This document shows positions 12,068-25,500 of a DNA stretch of 64,000 bases, piece by piece. Origin of the DNA: Quillaja saponaria. Its lineage: Eukaryota > Streptophyta > Magnoliopsida > Fabales > Quillajaceae. Below the pieces are notes generated by a model. The model made no database searches. It saw nothing but the letters and a program-made list of their open reading frames with translations, and was not told the DNA's origin. Location of the stretch: contig CM055611.1 of NCBI GenBank assembly GCA_029379385.1, positions 24,208,092 to 24,272,091 of the forward strand. The letters are read 5' to 3'. A program made the position numbers and the translations under genes. Positions within the stretch are counted from its first letter, which is position 1. Each line of letters starts with the position of its first letter.

Positions 12068-15000
12068 TTACCTAGCAGAAACTTCAGTTATTTGTGATTC
12101 AATCAGCGAAGTAGTAACTTCAGCTGGATCCATCTCCAGAGACAGACATTCCTTTAGTTCTGATAATATGTGACTTATGTCTGGCCTCTGGATTGCTTTT
12201 GGTGGAATGCATGACATGGCTATCTCTACAGCTTTCCATGCAGAAGAAGTGTTGAACTTTCCTTGTAACCTTGGATCGGTAACAGATTGAATATCTCCTC
12301 TTTCAATTAAAGGAATAACCCAATCAAGTATGTGAATGGTGTTCTCAGCTGTTCTTATTATCGCAGGCTGGCCGGTGATTAGCTCAAATAGAATTATCCC
12401 AAAGCTATAAACATCACTCTTTTTATTTAGTTTCCCACATGATTGGAATCTGTAAAGATAAGAAGTAATTAGACCAATAGCAAAATCCTGAAACTCCTGA
12501 TATGGATTCATTTTTGCTCTGTTAATAATACTAAGACATGTTGCTCTCAGTTCCCAGTAAAAAAAATACTTCCTATTAAAACCATAAACCTTTTAAAAAT
12601 TGGTTTACTTCAATTTCACACAAATCTCAGTTGAGATAGGAGTTGTAATCCTCCACCCAACACTTGCTGCAGATATTAAATTTGGTTGGTCCCAGAAAAG
12701 GTGCTATGGAGAATAATTTTGGCTTATGATTGAACTTTTGCCTGAGACATTCCAAACAAATAGTAACTAATAAACTTGTACTTACTATCACTTACTGAGG
12801 ATCGAGGTAACCCGGTGTGCCTGCTGGGCGAGTTTTTACATGAGTGTCACTATCATTTGCAAAAGCTTTACACAGTCCAAAATCAGCAATCTTGGCTTGC
12901 ATGCTTTCATTTAGTAAGATATTTGAAGTCTTCAAATCTCTGTGAATTATAGGTGGCTTACAACCATTATGGAGATAGTCCACACCTGCAATCCAAAAAG
13001 CAACCAGGATACTTTAGTAGCGAAGGAAAAAAAAGGACTTCTGTGGAAACAAAATATGAATAGTTTTCATACCATATGCTGTATCCACTGCAATTTGAAG
13101 TCTCTGACTCCACCTTAAAACTCCGGGATTTTTATCTGCAAATAATACATATAACTTTGTTTATTTTCCAAGACTGAAAAACGCATGCCACAGTCTTCCA
13201 GTTTCAAGAAAACTGAGATGCATGAAGCATGTTCCATTAAAACTAGTGCATATTAAGCTTAATAAAATGTAAAATTGGACAATGCTCAAGCACATTCATT
13301 TTTCTCTTGGCATGACATTCTGATTTCATTGCCCATTGGAAAAAATACCGCAGAACCTCAGACAATATTCAAGCTCCATCTTTGTATTTTCCAATTTAAC
13401 TGCTACCACGTTACATTCTAGAAGATCTTTACTAAAGGATATATTTTAGATCTATTGGTCTATTCAATTTAATCCAGGACATCAATTGCAAGCAAAAGCT
13501 TTGCCTAAAAATAGGCCAGGCAATTTTTATTTATTAACTGTGCCTTACTCAGCTGGACTGATCTAACCTGAGAAACTGAATAATGAATGATCCCAATAGA
13601 AGTACATTATTGCCTTTCACATCCATAAGTCAAGTTGTAGTTGAAAATTTCTATTTACCACAATAGAGGAAAAATGAAGACCTAATGTGAATGTGATAAA
13701 GAATGTTCAAGTATAAGATTAGGCAAACGGCAAACCTGACAGTTGCTGGTGAAGATTTCCATTAGACATATATTCATAAATCAATGCCTTGAAATCTCCG
13801 TCATCAGCATACCCAACCAGAGAAACCAAGTTTCTATGATGAAGAATCATCAAGAGTCGTGCCTGCAATTAAAATTTCAACATTGTTGCAAAATGTCTCA
13901 CATGACTGTAATTGTATCAGATATAAAATTGTATAAAGAGCCCTGACTAATTTATTGCATCTAACCTCTGATTGAAATTCCTTAAAACCTTGCATCGATG
14001 ATAGGGAAAGTAACTTAGCAGCAACTTGACTACCATTTTTTAGAGTGCCAAGGTAAACTTTTCCAAATCCTCCTTCTCCAATTATAGTTTTAAAGTTATC
14101 AGTTATACTAAGAACCTTAGAGTAAGAAAATATTTGTCCTTTTAATTTCAGTGATCCTTCCTTCTTAGACCCTGTAGACATAATTACACAAGATAATCAG
14201 AACTACCTTAATGCATAAATGTACAAATGAGAATTTTTACAACTTCATAAATACAGGAATGTATTGTAGTAAGATGTTTGAGTTTTTGGTCTATCTTCGA
14301 CGCAGTCCATTTAATAAGATACACCTCCCTTCATGACCTTTCTAATACATATCCAGGGAGGCTCCCACAGAAACCATTTGAGAAGTTGATACCATGCCCA
14401 CAGCCGTAAGCCATAAGGGATTTTTTTTTTTTTTTTGTACAAATGTACTTTCATACATATACATAAAAAAAAATACGATCTTGAAAAGGGAAAAATAATT
14501 CTGAAAATTGCCCCTATTAATAAGGTTGATGAGACAGACACCAACAGGACAAAGATGAACAGATAGATCTGATAGAAACATCTAGATAGGCGAGTGTAGG
14601 CAATTTTGATACATATAATGTGATTAATTTTATAAATCTATGCTAAGACACCAGTGGGGTGTAACTATGTTCACAGCCATGAGAACTCTCTTCAGCTTTA
14701 AAATATTGTTAGCTTATTTAGCAGTATAGCATCATTGTGAGTTTTTTTGTCTTCATTTGGTTTATTGTGTAATTTGCAATATTATTTGAATCTGGTTAAA
14801 TTGTTAGAGAGTTTGATCAGTTCCCTTTCTCATTAAAATGGAAGCAAGGCTCCATAATGGATAAACCCCTTGTTAAAATAGTCCCTGATATCATTCTTTT
14901 GGTCTCTTTCCTCTCCTCTTGTAAAAGGAATTGGGGGGAAAGAGCCTGAATAATGATGCTTTTTCTTTCCATAGACATAGATGCATACAAAAACAGGGCC

Positions 15001-18000
15001 AAATGGTTTAGAACAAGACCAGAGGTCAGTATGGATCCTAGGTCAGGATAGATGGATCTTTTGTCAGCAACCAACATAGACATTAAAAAAAACAAAGCAA
15101 CATAAGGTTTATGTGTTAGCAGAAGGATGTGATCAACATACTGAAAATTTCTACTTGTAATGTAAACAAAGATATATGTAAGCATGAAAATACCTGCTTG
15201 TCTTTTCCTCTTTAGTTTCCAAACAGCCAGACAAACTGTGAGAAACAATACTAGAACTGCAATAGATAAAACAAGTGGAACAACAAACTTCTGTTTTTTG
15301 CTTGAAGCTTTCTGACCAAGACCTGCACTTTCTGCCAAACTGGCAAATATAGAGTGTGGTGACAGAGTATCAAATATCATATGTCACATTGAAATACAGG
15401 TAGCATCCTTGAAATTAAAGTGAAAAGTAAATGAAGAGGGGAGAAAGTCATTTAGGATACTCTCAAATCTTAATCTGAACAGAAGAAAAAGTCATGGTCA
15501 TAGAGAACTGCAACCACAAAGGGATTAATTTAAAAATAGGACAAGGGGACTACTGAAGTCACTATTGCACTATTAACAACTTGACAAACCTCAACTGCAG
15601 AGTTTTATTATCTGACTTTTCCTTCAAAGCCTTCGGAACTGAACCTGTGAATTTGTTTCCACTCAAATTACTGCAAAGACAATTGTGAGACGTATTTCTT
15701 GAGGATGCAATCTGAAAAGTTGCTAACGGCAATAGTGAAGGCTTACAACTTACAGGATTTTTAAGTTTGGCAGTTCTCCAAGAAATTCTGGAAGTGCTCC
15801 TGACAATTTGTTGTTCGATAAATCCCTGAACAAAGAGTTAAACTATTTGTCAAAGCCATCATCTGATTGGCGAATTGCAAAAATTATTAGATGGCAACCT
15901 GTGAGCCCCATTGGGGGGAGACAATGTTGCCAGGGTTCTAGGGCCTATTCAGTGCTCAGGTAGAGTGTTGAATACCAAACCGTTGTCATAATTAACTATT
16001 TACTTACAAGGATTCTAATTTTGAGAGATTGGACAGTGAAGTAGCTATTTCCCCTGCCAATTTGCTTGAGCTCAGGTTCCTGCTTATAAATAATTAACGA
16101 TATTAATATATTACCATTTTGAAAATCTTTTTTTATTTTTATTTTATTTTTACTTCCTTCTTTAAAGGGGGAGGGGGGAAGGGGGACAAACAAAAGAACT
16201 ATCTACTTAACACGAATGATATTGTCAACTGCATGTTGTGGGAAACTTCTTGGACAACGTGGGATAATAAAAGTAACAGATAGATTCATTTGCATTTGAA
16301 ACATGATCAAACTGATTCTCCATATGTTTCAACGGAATTAGCATTTTATCATCCTCTAGAATGATGCATGATATACTTTTAAACTCATCTACAAATGGTA
16401 TCTCATGATACCCTCAGAAGTTAGAGTACTCACAGTGAGATGATCCTCAGACTATTGCCAGAGCTGCAATTCAGTCCACTCCATGCAACAGGCAGTGGAA
16501 CACATGGATCTCCTTGCCAATCAATTCTTGAGATATTATATTTACTGTTTGATTTCCAGGATGGCAGCAACTAAGGTGGTCAATGATAAAATAGAAAATC
16601 AACTCAAATAATAAGCATTCTACCAAAAATATGAGAATATAGAGTACCATAAACAATTAATGAAGATGAACAGATGATGATAACAAACAAATAAATAAAT
16701 AAAACAAAGATATACCATCTCCTGCATCTGCTGGTGAATATGATTGTGGTGTTACTCTGTAAATCTCTATAGCATTGAGGATTGGGGGCACATCTAATTC
16801 AGCTGTGGCACTAATCAAGACACGAGCATAACCAGTACTTGTATTCTTGGGACTTATGGTGAATGGCTTCAAGTACTCAAAAGTTATAGGCTTCGAGAGA
16901 AAGTTCTCATCATTAAAGGTAACATTGATTATTCGTTTCTGGCCAGGTGCAAGCTTCTCTATTTCAAGAAAGTGAAGGTAGACATAATATTCATAAGAAG
17001 CATCATAATCCCAGTCCCAAAATAAGACATCGGAACCATTCACTGGCTTAACTGCACTTGTTAGTACTTGTGCTGGTAATTTATAGGCATCATCTTTTTC
17101 CATCAGGTGTAAATATCTGCTGGTGTACTGAACGTATTCCATCCATTATTATTAGTATTCCCAGAGTCGATCATAGACATCGTCCTTGTACCTTTTGTTA
17201 TGAGAAAAGCATCTAACTCATTAAATATGGAAACACTCAACATTATCCTTATTGCTACCTTATCTTTTAAAGCTAGTTCTGGAGATTTTTTTTATTTTTT
17301 TTTCTCCATACTAAACAAAGCCAAACTTGATTGTGAATTTACCTGAGATGTGTGAGCTGAGAAGATCTGCCAAGGACCAAACCGTCCCTGAAGATATTGT
17401 GGTAGTGAACTGGACATGGTTTGATAGATAGAATTATTCAATATCCGTAACTCCAACGATGAAATGAAAGGTGTTCCTTGGCCGGTGTTTACAAGACACA
17501 CATATATGGTGTCAGGTTGATGGAGTATGATTCACCTCGGTATAATAATACGGATTTCCTGTTCCTCCTTGAATCGTATCCCAATAGTAGACGCCAAGAT
17601 ACAGCTTCGAAGGCTGGAAACTGACCTTTATTATCATAGTTCCCATAAGCAAAGTTAGCTCTAATTAGATACATGTTGTTTTTGCCTTGTTTAGGTTTCA
17701 AGGTGTAACAACTCCTTGCTCCTTGTGGAAAGCTTCTTAATGTGTTCAGCTGCCTTCCAAAATAAGTATTAACATTATTGTTTCCTAATGGTTAACGCAT
17801 GATTTGTTCCTGTTTCTATAAAATCCGTATCTGGCTGATACCAAATACCCGTTGTCTCATCAGTGTAACTCTCTGTTACTCCACAATCAATGCTGATGAA
17901 ACCTAGAATTTTCAAGTAAAGGAAATGCAGAGACCAGTTAGACATGTCTCATAGAAATGGCTTATCAACTAGAAAATCATAAGCCAACTACTGTTAAGTT

Positions 18001-18831
18001 CAAGTCTGTTATAAGATCTTATCATTTTTAAGGAAAGATTCACTAGGAAAGTCATTGCAGCTTGCTTTGGCACCTTCATCAATAGTTAAATTGGCAACTT
18101 GTTTTCCATGCTAATAGAGAATTCAAAGATTTTAAGAGCTAAACTGGTGGCTGGCTATACTACAGTAGCAGGCTTATTATACATAATTATGTATATAATC
18201 AAATATAAGATAAACTCAACAATTAAAAAAAAATTAAGAAGGTCCTATTCTGGTAATATAACCTAAAAGAGGCCTTGAAAGTTAAGTGTCAAAGCAATCT
18301 TAGAAATGAGGTAGTTACGCACATAAGAAATTCTAATAGCTAAATATATAGCATTTCTTAGTTTAATAAGAGTTACTGATAAACTGATAATGACATAGCC
18401 AATAATTGACCCATTAATCTAGTTGCATCACTCCCAATCAATTCCCACTAACAACAAGTGACAAATACTGAAAACAAAATAGTATTATAAACCCACAAAG
18501 AAAAAGAAAAAGAAAAATATGGACTCTTACAGAAATCCGAATTATGCAAGCAAGATATTCATGATTGCTAATGATAGATTTGAGAGGTAATTAAAACAAC
18601 CCAAAAGGGATGCAATTGATCAGATACAATTAATCACAATAATTAATAAATAAATAAATAAAAACTTACTGGAAAAAATAATTAATTACCCACTGAAAAT
18701 ATAAAGTTTAACTTGCACATACCAGGATTAGTGTCATTGTTGGCAAGTTCTGAATAGCTAAGAGTAAAGAATAATGGAAGAACGACAACCCATGCTTTTA
18801 GAACCAGAAATAGTTGCAACCCAATCTTCAT
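12068..18831 (-). pseudogene. Receptor kinase B: malectin-like LRR receptor kinase with broken ectodomain, open kinase
   Basis: All exon classes are present. Signal exon: 18723-18831 (MKIGLQLFLV). Malectin exons: 17343-17902 and 16716-17191. GDPC/LRR exons: 16434-16570, 16008-16079, 15754-15825, 15590-15670. Transmembrane exon: 15194-15339. Kinase exons: 13966-14171, 13736-13862, 13073-13135, 12796-12985, 12068-12449. Kinase motifs are intact: GEGGFGKV, lysine in [15 protein letters not shown]. The ectodomain is not: frameshifts lie near 17765-17790, in the FPAF-to-LYLG segment (about 17600), near 17530, around 17100-17165 (two shifts, with TAA codons), and one inserted base in the GDPC exon near 16540. 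An intact copy would be a plasma-membrane RD kinase receptor. A kinase-only product from an internal promoter cannot be excluded, but pseudogene is the simplest reading. Confidence 0.82.
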
Positions 18832-19894
18832 AATGGCCTCTTCCTCGTTCCGCGAGAGCGCGCGGGCTGTGCGAGTTCAAGGTCTCTGCTTGGCTTCTTT
18901 AAGATATTCCTACTAGTTTTAGTTTGTTTCTGATCAATGATTATTTTTTTAAATTGTTGACTAGTGTGTCAAAACTCAAAAGCTCGACTGCTACATAATG
19001 GAAAATGCTTTATCAAATATAGCACGTCACTCATGCCAAAAATGTCTATATCTATATTTCAGTAAACATATATATAAATTTTCTGAGAAAAAATAATATA
19101 TATATATATATTTAGTTTGACTAAGACCAAATTTCTTTTCTTCCCATCCATAATTGAAAGTTAGAACCTAATGTTTTGGCACCTAACAACTGTTCTCCCA
19201 GAGTGATAACAAAGTACATGTAATATATCAACTTCACCAGCCCAAAGCCCCAAACTATTGCCTAACATTTTAAGGAAAAAAAAGAAAAAAAAAAAGAAAA
19301 GAGGTTTCTAGTTATCAATGAAATTTCTTTATGAAACAAAATTATAACAAGAGACTTTGCCATTAATTTTTTTTGGATTATACAAAAAACAATTTTTTTT
19401 TATTTTTTTTAAAAAACAAAATATCGATACTGTGTGCATGAAGGACAACTAGTAATAATAAATTATTAAAAAAAGAAAAATGACAAGTTGACAAGTAAGA
19501 CAATTGTATGTATTTGGTGGGACATGTCGACGTAATGTGAACTCAACAGCCTAGGCTATTGGCTTAGTGGGTTGGGGAGGGAAAGAAGGTTACATACAAG
19601 CTCCCATTGACATAGATTCTACAAAAAATAAGTTTATACTTAGGGGGCTATTGGGAAAGAGGCAACATGTAGGACTTGACCAAAATCACTGGACAAGCAG
19701 AAAAGTAGTGCCAATCTCTCTTGTAACAACAAAGCAGGATAAAACACATCCACAAACATTTTCTAAGCAAGATACTCCAACTGACTTGTAACAAGAAGAA
19801 CATTCCTACCTTCCAAGAAACAACCCAATATGGATTTGTCAATATCTCTTGAAAAAGCAGAAAAATAAAATTTTAACTAACCAAGTCTCTGGCT
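18832..19894. other. Intergenic upstream of receptor B
   Basis: No gene is seen. The stretch 19200-19890 is a duplicate of 29840-30630, the 3' flank of receptor D (shared AAGTACATGTAATATATCAA and following sequence). This marks it as the 3' flank of the kinase relic at 19895-20280. Confidence 0.65.
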
Positions 19895-20280
19895 TCATCG
19901 TGGACTTGATTCTGCTGAACAGTTTGAACAAATCTCATCATTCTCAATTATGTTATTTGAAGCCAACTCTAATTTCAAACACTCCTTTAATTCACTATGT
20001 ACAATGCTTGCATTCAGCCTTTGAATACCACATGAATGTACGCTGGCTATCTCTATGGCTTTCCAAGAAGAAGAAATGTTATAACTTCTTTGCATTATTT
20101 TGGATAAACTATGCGTTCAATATCCCTTCACCAAAAATTAAGACTTACCCATTGAATTATGTGAATCGGAGCAGGGTCTAGATATCTTATCAATGTTGAC
20201 AGCCCACTTATCATCACAAGACAATCCCAAAACTATAAATGTCACTATCTCCATTTAGCTTCTTCGTTTTCCAATACCTA
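19895..20280 (-). pseudogene. Solo kinase C-terminal exon (receptor D family relic)
   Basis: This matches the last kinase exon of receptor D: NISSSWKAIEIA, the [13 protein letters not shown] run and [12 protein letters not shown], ending SPR-stop at 19895. The upstream half of the exon (about 20100-20280) is eroded, with lost frame around the VDPR region, although the PAPIHIIQW stretch is still readable in pieces. About 95 bp of the preceding intron follow and then give way to the telomeric-repeat array. No other exons of this copy are found. Confidence 0.82.
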
Positions 20281-20374
20281 TAAAAAAAAAAGTTTGCGAT
20301 TACACCAACCAAAGTTGATTTTGAAATGATTGGTTGATAATGAAATGACAGTAAACATACTTATTTCTATGGTA

Positions 20375-21802
20375 CCCTAACCCCAACCCTAACCCTAACC
20401 CTAATCTCAACCCATGCCCTAACCCTAACTGCACCTCAACCCTAATCCTAACCTTACACCCAAACCCTAACCCTAACCCCAAACTCTAACACCTAAACCC
20501 TAAGCCCTAACCCTAACTTTCACCCTAAACCCTAACCCTAATTTTCTCCCTAAACCCTAACCTTAAACCTAAATCCAAACCTTAAAACCTAACCCTAACC
20601 ATAAACCAAACCCTAACCTTACACATATACCTTAACACTAACCTAAGACCTAAACCCTAAACCTAACCTTACACCTATTGCCTAACCCTAACCCTAATCA
20701 TAACCTAACCCTAGCCCAAACATTAGCCCTAACCTAAACACTTGCGCTAACCCCAATCCCTAACCTTAGCCCTAAACCCTCACCCTAACTATAAACCTAA
20801 CCCTAACCTAAGCTTACATATATACCCTAACCCTAGACCTAAACCTAACCTTACACCTATGCCTAACCCTAACCCTAACCCTAACCCTAACCTTAACCCT
20901 AACCCCTAACACAAACCCTTAACCTTAACACTAAACCCTAACCTTAACCCTAAACAAAAACCTAACCCAAACCTAAACCCTAACCTTAAACCTACCCCTA
21001 ACTGTAGTCCAAGCCCTAACCCTCACCTTAACAATAACCCTAACACTAAACACTAGCCTAAACCCTTAACCTAACCCTAATCCTAATCCTAAAACTTAAC
21101 ATAACTCTAACCCGAACCCTAATCCTAAAACTTAACCCTAACCCTAACCCTAAACCCTCACCCTAACCCTACCCTTAAGCCCTAACCCTAAACCCTCACC
21201 CTAACCCTACCCTTAAGCCCTAACCCTAAACCCTCACCCTAACCCTACCCTTAAGCCCTAACCTTAAACCTAACATTAACCCTAACCCTAAAAATTGACC
21301 TTAACCCTAACTATAACCTCAACCTTAACCATAACCCTACTCTAACACTAGCCCTAACACTAACCTTACACCCTAACCCTAAACATAACCCAACTCTAAC
21401 CATAACCGAAACCCTAAACCTAACCGCAACCCTTAGCCTTAAACCTAAACCTAACCCTAAAGTATAGCCCCAACCTTACACTTAAACCTTCTTCTTAACC
21501 CTAGCCCAAACACTAGCCCAAACCCCAACCTTACACTTAAACATTCTCCTTAACCCTAGCCCAAACACTATCCCTAACCCCAAACCCTAACCTTAACCCT
21601 AAACCATCATCCTAATTGTAAACCATAACCCTAGACACTATCCCTAGTCGTAAACCTAAACCCTAAGCCAACCTTACGTCTTAACCCTAACCCTCAAACA
21701 AAACCCTAACCTTAAATCCTAACCCTAAATCCAACCTTACACCTTAACCTACCCTAAACCCAACCTTAAATCTTAACCTACCCTAAACCCTAACCCTAAC
21801 CA
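20375..21802. repeat. Degenerate interstitial telomeric array (CCCTAA/CCCTAAA), about 1.43 kb
   Basis: On the plus strand the sequence is a near-continuous run of CCCTAA hexamers, CCCTAAA heptamers and many one-step variants (CCTTAA, CCCTCA, CCATAA, CCCTAG). Higher-order units have arisen: a 38-bp unit starting CCCTAACCCTAAACCCTCAC occurs about three times at 21142-21256, and a longer unit with CCCTAGCCCAAACACTA recurs around 21490-21575. The left flank is the intron of a kinase relic; the right flank matches the 3' flank of the cysteine-rich peptide genes. Confidence 0.95.
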
Positions 21803-22133
21803 TTACCTAATAAGCAAGTTTGGTATAACTTTAAGTTGCAAATTATTGTTTTAGATGATAATTCATTTTTTAGTACTGTTTGAATGATGTTAAAAATTGT
21901 GATTGCAAATGAAAAGTAAACTTCATCAAAGTTGGTCATATGGTGATTTTCATAATTAGAATGTAATTTTCTAAACTTTATGCTTATGGGAATTTTTTTT
22001 TTTTTTTTTTTTATTGTCTTTATTCGAGATGGGTTATACACCAAACAAAAAAGTGTAGTGCTCGTACATTTACATTAAATCCAAACAAAGAAGTCTTGAC
22101 AGCATTACAATTACTTCAAAGAACTATTAAATT

Positions 22134-22500
22134 TCTCAACAAATCTATTGCATTCACAAGAGTCTGGAGTTGGGGGTGTGCAGCATACACGAGCAGGACA
22201 TATGGGTCTCTCAACTGCAAGGCACAAAAGTTGAGGTCAACTTCTAATTAACAACAAAATTTAAGATTAAGAAAATGCTATGTGTATGGAGAAAATTTCT
22301 TTTATACTCGAGTATCACCTAATAAGATAAAAATTTAAAAGTATATTAGCAGAACTTCGTGCATATAGGACCACCGAGATTAATTAATCATGGGCTCAAT
22401 TACCTATTGGAGGACGGGTTGCACTAGATGGTAAAGTTTGGGAGAATACCAAGGTATACCTCGAAGAGTCGCTTGCAGGAAAAGAGAATGCAATAGATTT
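22134..22500 (-). pseudogene. Cysteine-rich secreted peptide pseudogene (copy 1)
   Basis: The second exon keeps RPICPARVCCTPPTPDSC, so one core cysteine has become arginine, and then runs into a foreign 22-nt stretch instead of the CCKCC motif. In the first exon a deletion has removed the start ATG (the CCATTGC of the plus strand in the other copies). Another 21-nt deletion removes the hydrophobic centre of the signal peptide. The promoter is also gone: sequence identity with the other copies stops at about 22527, just before their TATA box. Non-functional. Confidence 0.85.
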
Positions 22501-22554
22501 GTTGAGATGATCAGAAATATGAATGTAAATTACTATCAGAACTGAATAACTTAC

Positions 22555-25500
22555 AGGATTCTTAAAAATTGCAGTTGTCCTAAAGATTCTGGCACTAGTC
22601 CTGTCAAGTCATTGAAAGATAAATCCCAGAAACAAAAGAGAAAATAAACAAATAAACTAAAATACAAAAAATAATAAGAAATATTATATATATTATGAAA
22701 AGTTGTCCTTAAAAGCTGACGCTAGTTATGTCACTCGCAAAGAAAGAATATAACTAAAGTTTCTTTCTGATATTACATGCATGTTTGAAGCCTTTTGTGA
22801 AGGAAAGAGCTACTGTTTGTACTTGGATGTCATCTTGAAAACAAATCTTCACTTTAATTATTAGCGTATGAACTGTATCATGGAAATTATAATAACAATA
22901 TGAGTTGTCTTCTGCACATACACAACTCTTCTTTCTTATCACATACATACACTCACCATATAAGTGCAGACAAAGCCATATGCATCTGTATCATGTTAGG
23001 AACTCTAGTATACAGTCCACTTGCAGGAAACAAAGATTTTGACAACTTAGTAATGATACTTACAACACCTGTAATGATTTCATATTGGAGAATGAAGATG
23101 TAATGTTCCCTGCTAATCTTCTTGAGCTCAGGTTCCTGCACATAGTTTTTCAAGTAAAAAAATTATGCTATTTATTTGAAATTCTGTAACTGCAAGCCAA
23201 CGATATCTTCATCAGGGATACATTTGGTGGTTCTGTTCTAAAGTACAAGTAGCAATCCGAACTTTAGAGAATGAAGTTCAATAAATCCTGATCATTGATG
23301 AAGAAAGCAGTGGTCAGGAATGCATATAAGGTTGGGTTGTTGGGAGTATTATATCTGGTTAAACTGCGAGACTTTAAATATCCTCCCCATTGATTTTTCT
23401 TTTTATCAATAATCAGAATACTGAACTTAACTCTCTAAAGTGCAGGGCCAAATCCACATTTGGACTTGAACAACTGGTCCACAGCTGATTATTGCGTTAC
23501 ATAAAGGCTTAAGCTATCAAATAACGATCCGATTCTATACTTTTATCAGTGAGTCAAATTCTATGTTAATTGTTATGACTTCATCTTATAAAACTGTTTC
23601 CACTTCAAATGCCATAAAATCATGGAATTGTTAAACATCCACCAGGGACGTCCTCACACATCCTGGGACACATTGAGGGTGCACTCACAAAAAGATGATC
23701 CTTGGCATTGTGTCATCACTGCAACTAAGACCATTCCATGAAAAGTTAGCTGGAATGCAGGGGTCTCCTTGCCAGTCTTCAGTTATAGCATATGTCTTCT
23801 TGATGTCCATGATAGTGTCGACTATAGTCATTCAAAAGTTATGTATCAATGAGAACTCAGATGAGGGGATGGAAATATTCAATTGCAAAAAGAAGGGGGA
23901 AAAAGAAGAAGTAAAAAGGAGGCAATAACAACATAAAGTACACACAGCAACGAAAGCAGATGGTGAATAACAAGGAGAAAAGGTAAAAGAATAAGTTATA
24001 GATGCCTTAAATTAAAATTCCGGATAAAAGAAAAAGCAAAAATTGTGTTGGGATTGGAACCTTCCTATTTCTAGTATGATATATTAAGAAAACTTTTTCA
24101 TGCATCTATTATATTGGCTGCAATATACCTAAGTATGGCTTATTAAAGAAACTACAAGATAAATGCAGAAACTCACCCCGAAAAATGTAATTTAAGTTTT
24201 TGTTAATTGTTTTGAGCACTGGAATTAATGTTCTCAAATCAGAAAAAGGTAATGCAATGACATTTTCCACTGAAACATTCACAACATAAGCACACAGTAA
24301 AATTTGTTATAATTATATCTGAGATAACAAATAATGTACCATCTTCTGAGTTTGTTGGTCTAACTGAGAAATTTCTGTGAATCAGAACCTCATAGGCATT
24401 GAGGATGGGAGGAAGGTCATTGTCCAATGTAGAAATATAGCATGAATAAAATTCATTTCCTGTGATTGGTTTAGGATACTGTATGCTAATCGGCTTTAAG
24501 TACTCAGAGAAAATGGTCCCACGGTTGCATTATCCAAACGAAGAACAATCTTTCGTTGCCTGCCATCCTGAAGCTTCTCAATTTCTGGAAAGTGAAAGTA
24601 GACATAATTTGCAGAATTCGAATTCAAACTCCACCACGAGAAACTGATAGAACTGTTAACACTCTTGACAGCAGTTCCCAACACTTAGCTGGTATATGGT
24701 AGGTGTTGTTGGGTATACCAATAAAAGAGACAGGCGTCATCGGGGTCCAATCAGTTTGTTCATGATGGAACCATTTGCGATCATATATATCATCAGCACA
24801 CCTAGTGGGAAAAAATTGAGCAAATACATCAATAGGTGCATCAGAAAAATGGAAAATTCAGCTCGAGAGAAGGAAAGAAATAATTTTTCAAGCGAAAAAG
24901 GAACAAAATTATGGAAGAACAACTATCTAACTTGGCTAATGAAAAGAAAATAAACATATGACCTCCATAAACACAATATATTGAACTTTGTATATTACGT
25001 CAACATTACCTGATATGAGTGTGTGTGCGTGTAAATATATTTGCACATTCACACATGAAAATTTCCAAAAGAAAACTTTTCTTTTTGGTGTCATGAGGAA
25101 AAAAATCCTTCAAATACATGTAAACGCTTCTAAAAAGAGAAACGTTTTATTTTCATGGCCAAATAACAAAGGGAAAACCTTATGGAGTATTCCTCACTGC
25201 ACCGTAGATTCAAGACCCTGTTCAAATGTGACTACTCTGATTTTCTCAGAAGGACGGGTATGAAACCTTTGGACAAAAAATTGTGCTGCTGGCATCATTA
25301 ATGACAAGACTGTCATCATATAGCTAATAGCCCATACTTGACTACCCACTGGTTCAGTACACTTGACATCATGTTAGCAATTGAGAAACATGACCACGAC
25401 AGAGAGAAGAGTCAATGGAAATAAAATGATAATACATGAGGAAATGCATGACAGAAGTATGTAACAATTTTAATTTGTATCAAGTAAATCAGGAATTCTT

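Noticed and set aside
7413..17701. Frameshifts in receptors A and B as sequencing errors
   Set aside because: Receptor D, MIOX and MED6 (28 exons in all) are free of frameshifts in the same window, so a high error rate is unlikely.
20300..20482. Glycine/leucine-repeat frame in the telomeric array
   Set aside because: Telomere-like repeats read as protein; no gene.
22081..22260. Peptide copy 1 as a functional gene with a novel C-terminus (DSCECNRFVEKF)
   Set aside because: No start codon, no signal peptide and no promoter; the new C-terminus is the inverse of 5' UTR sequence.
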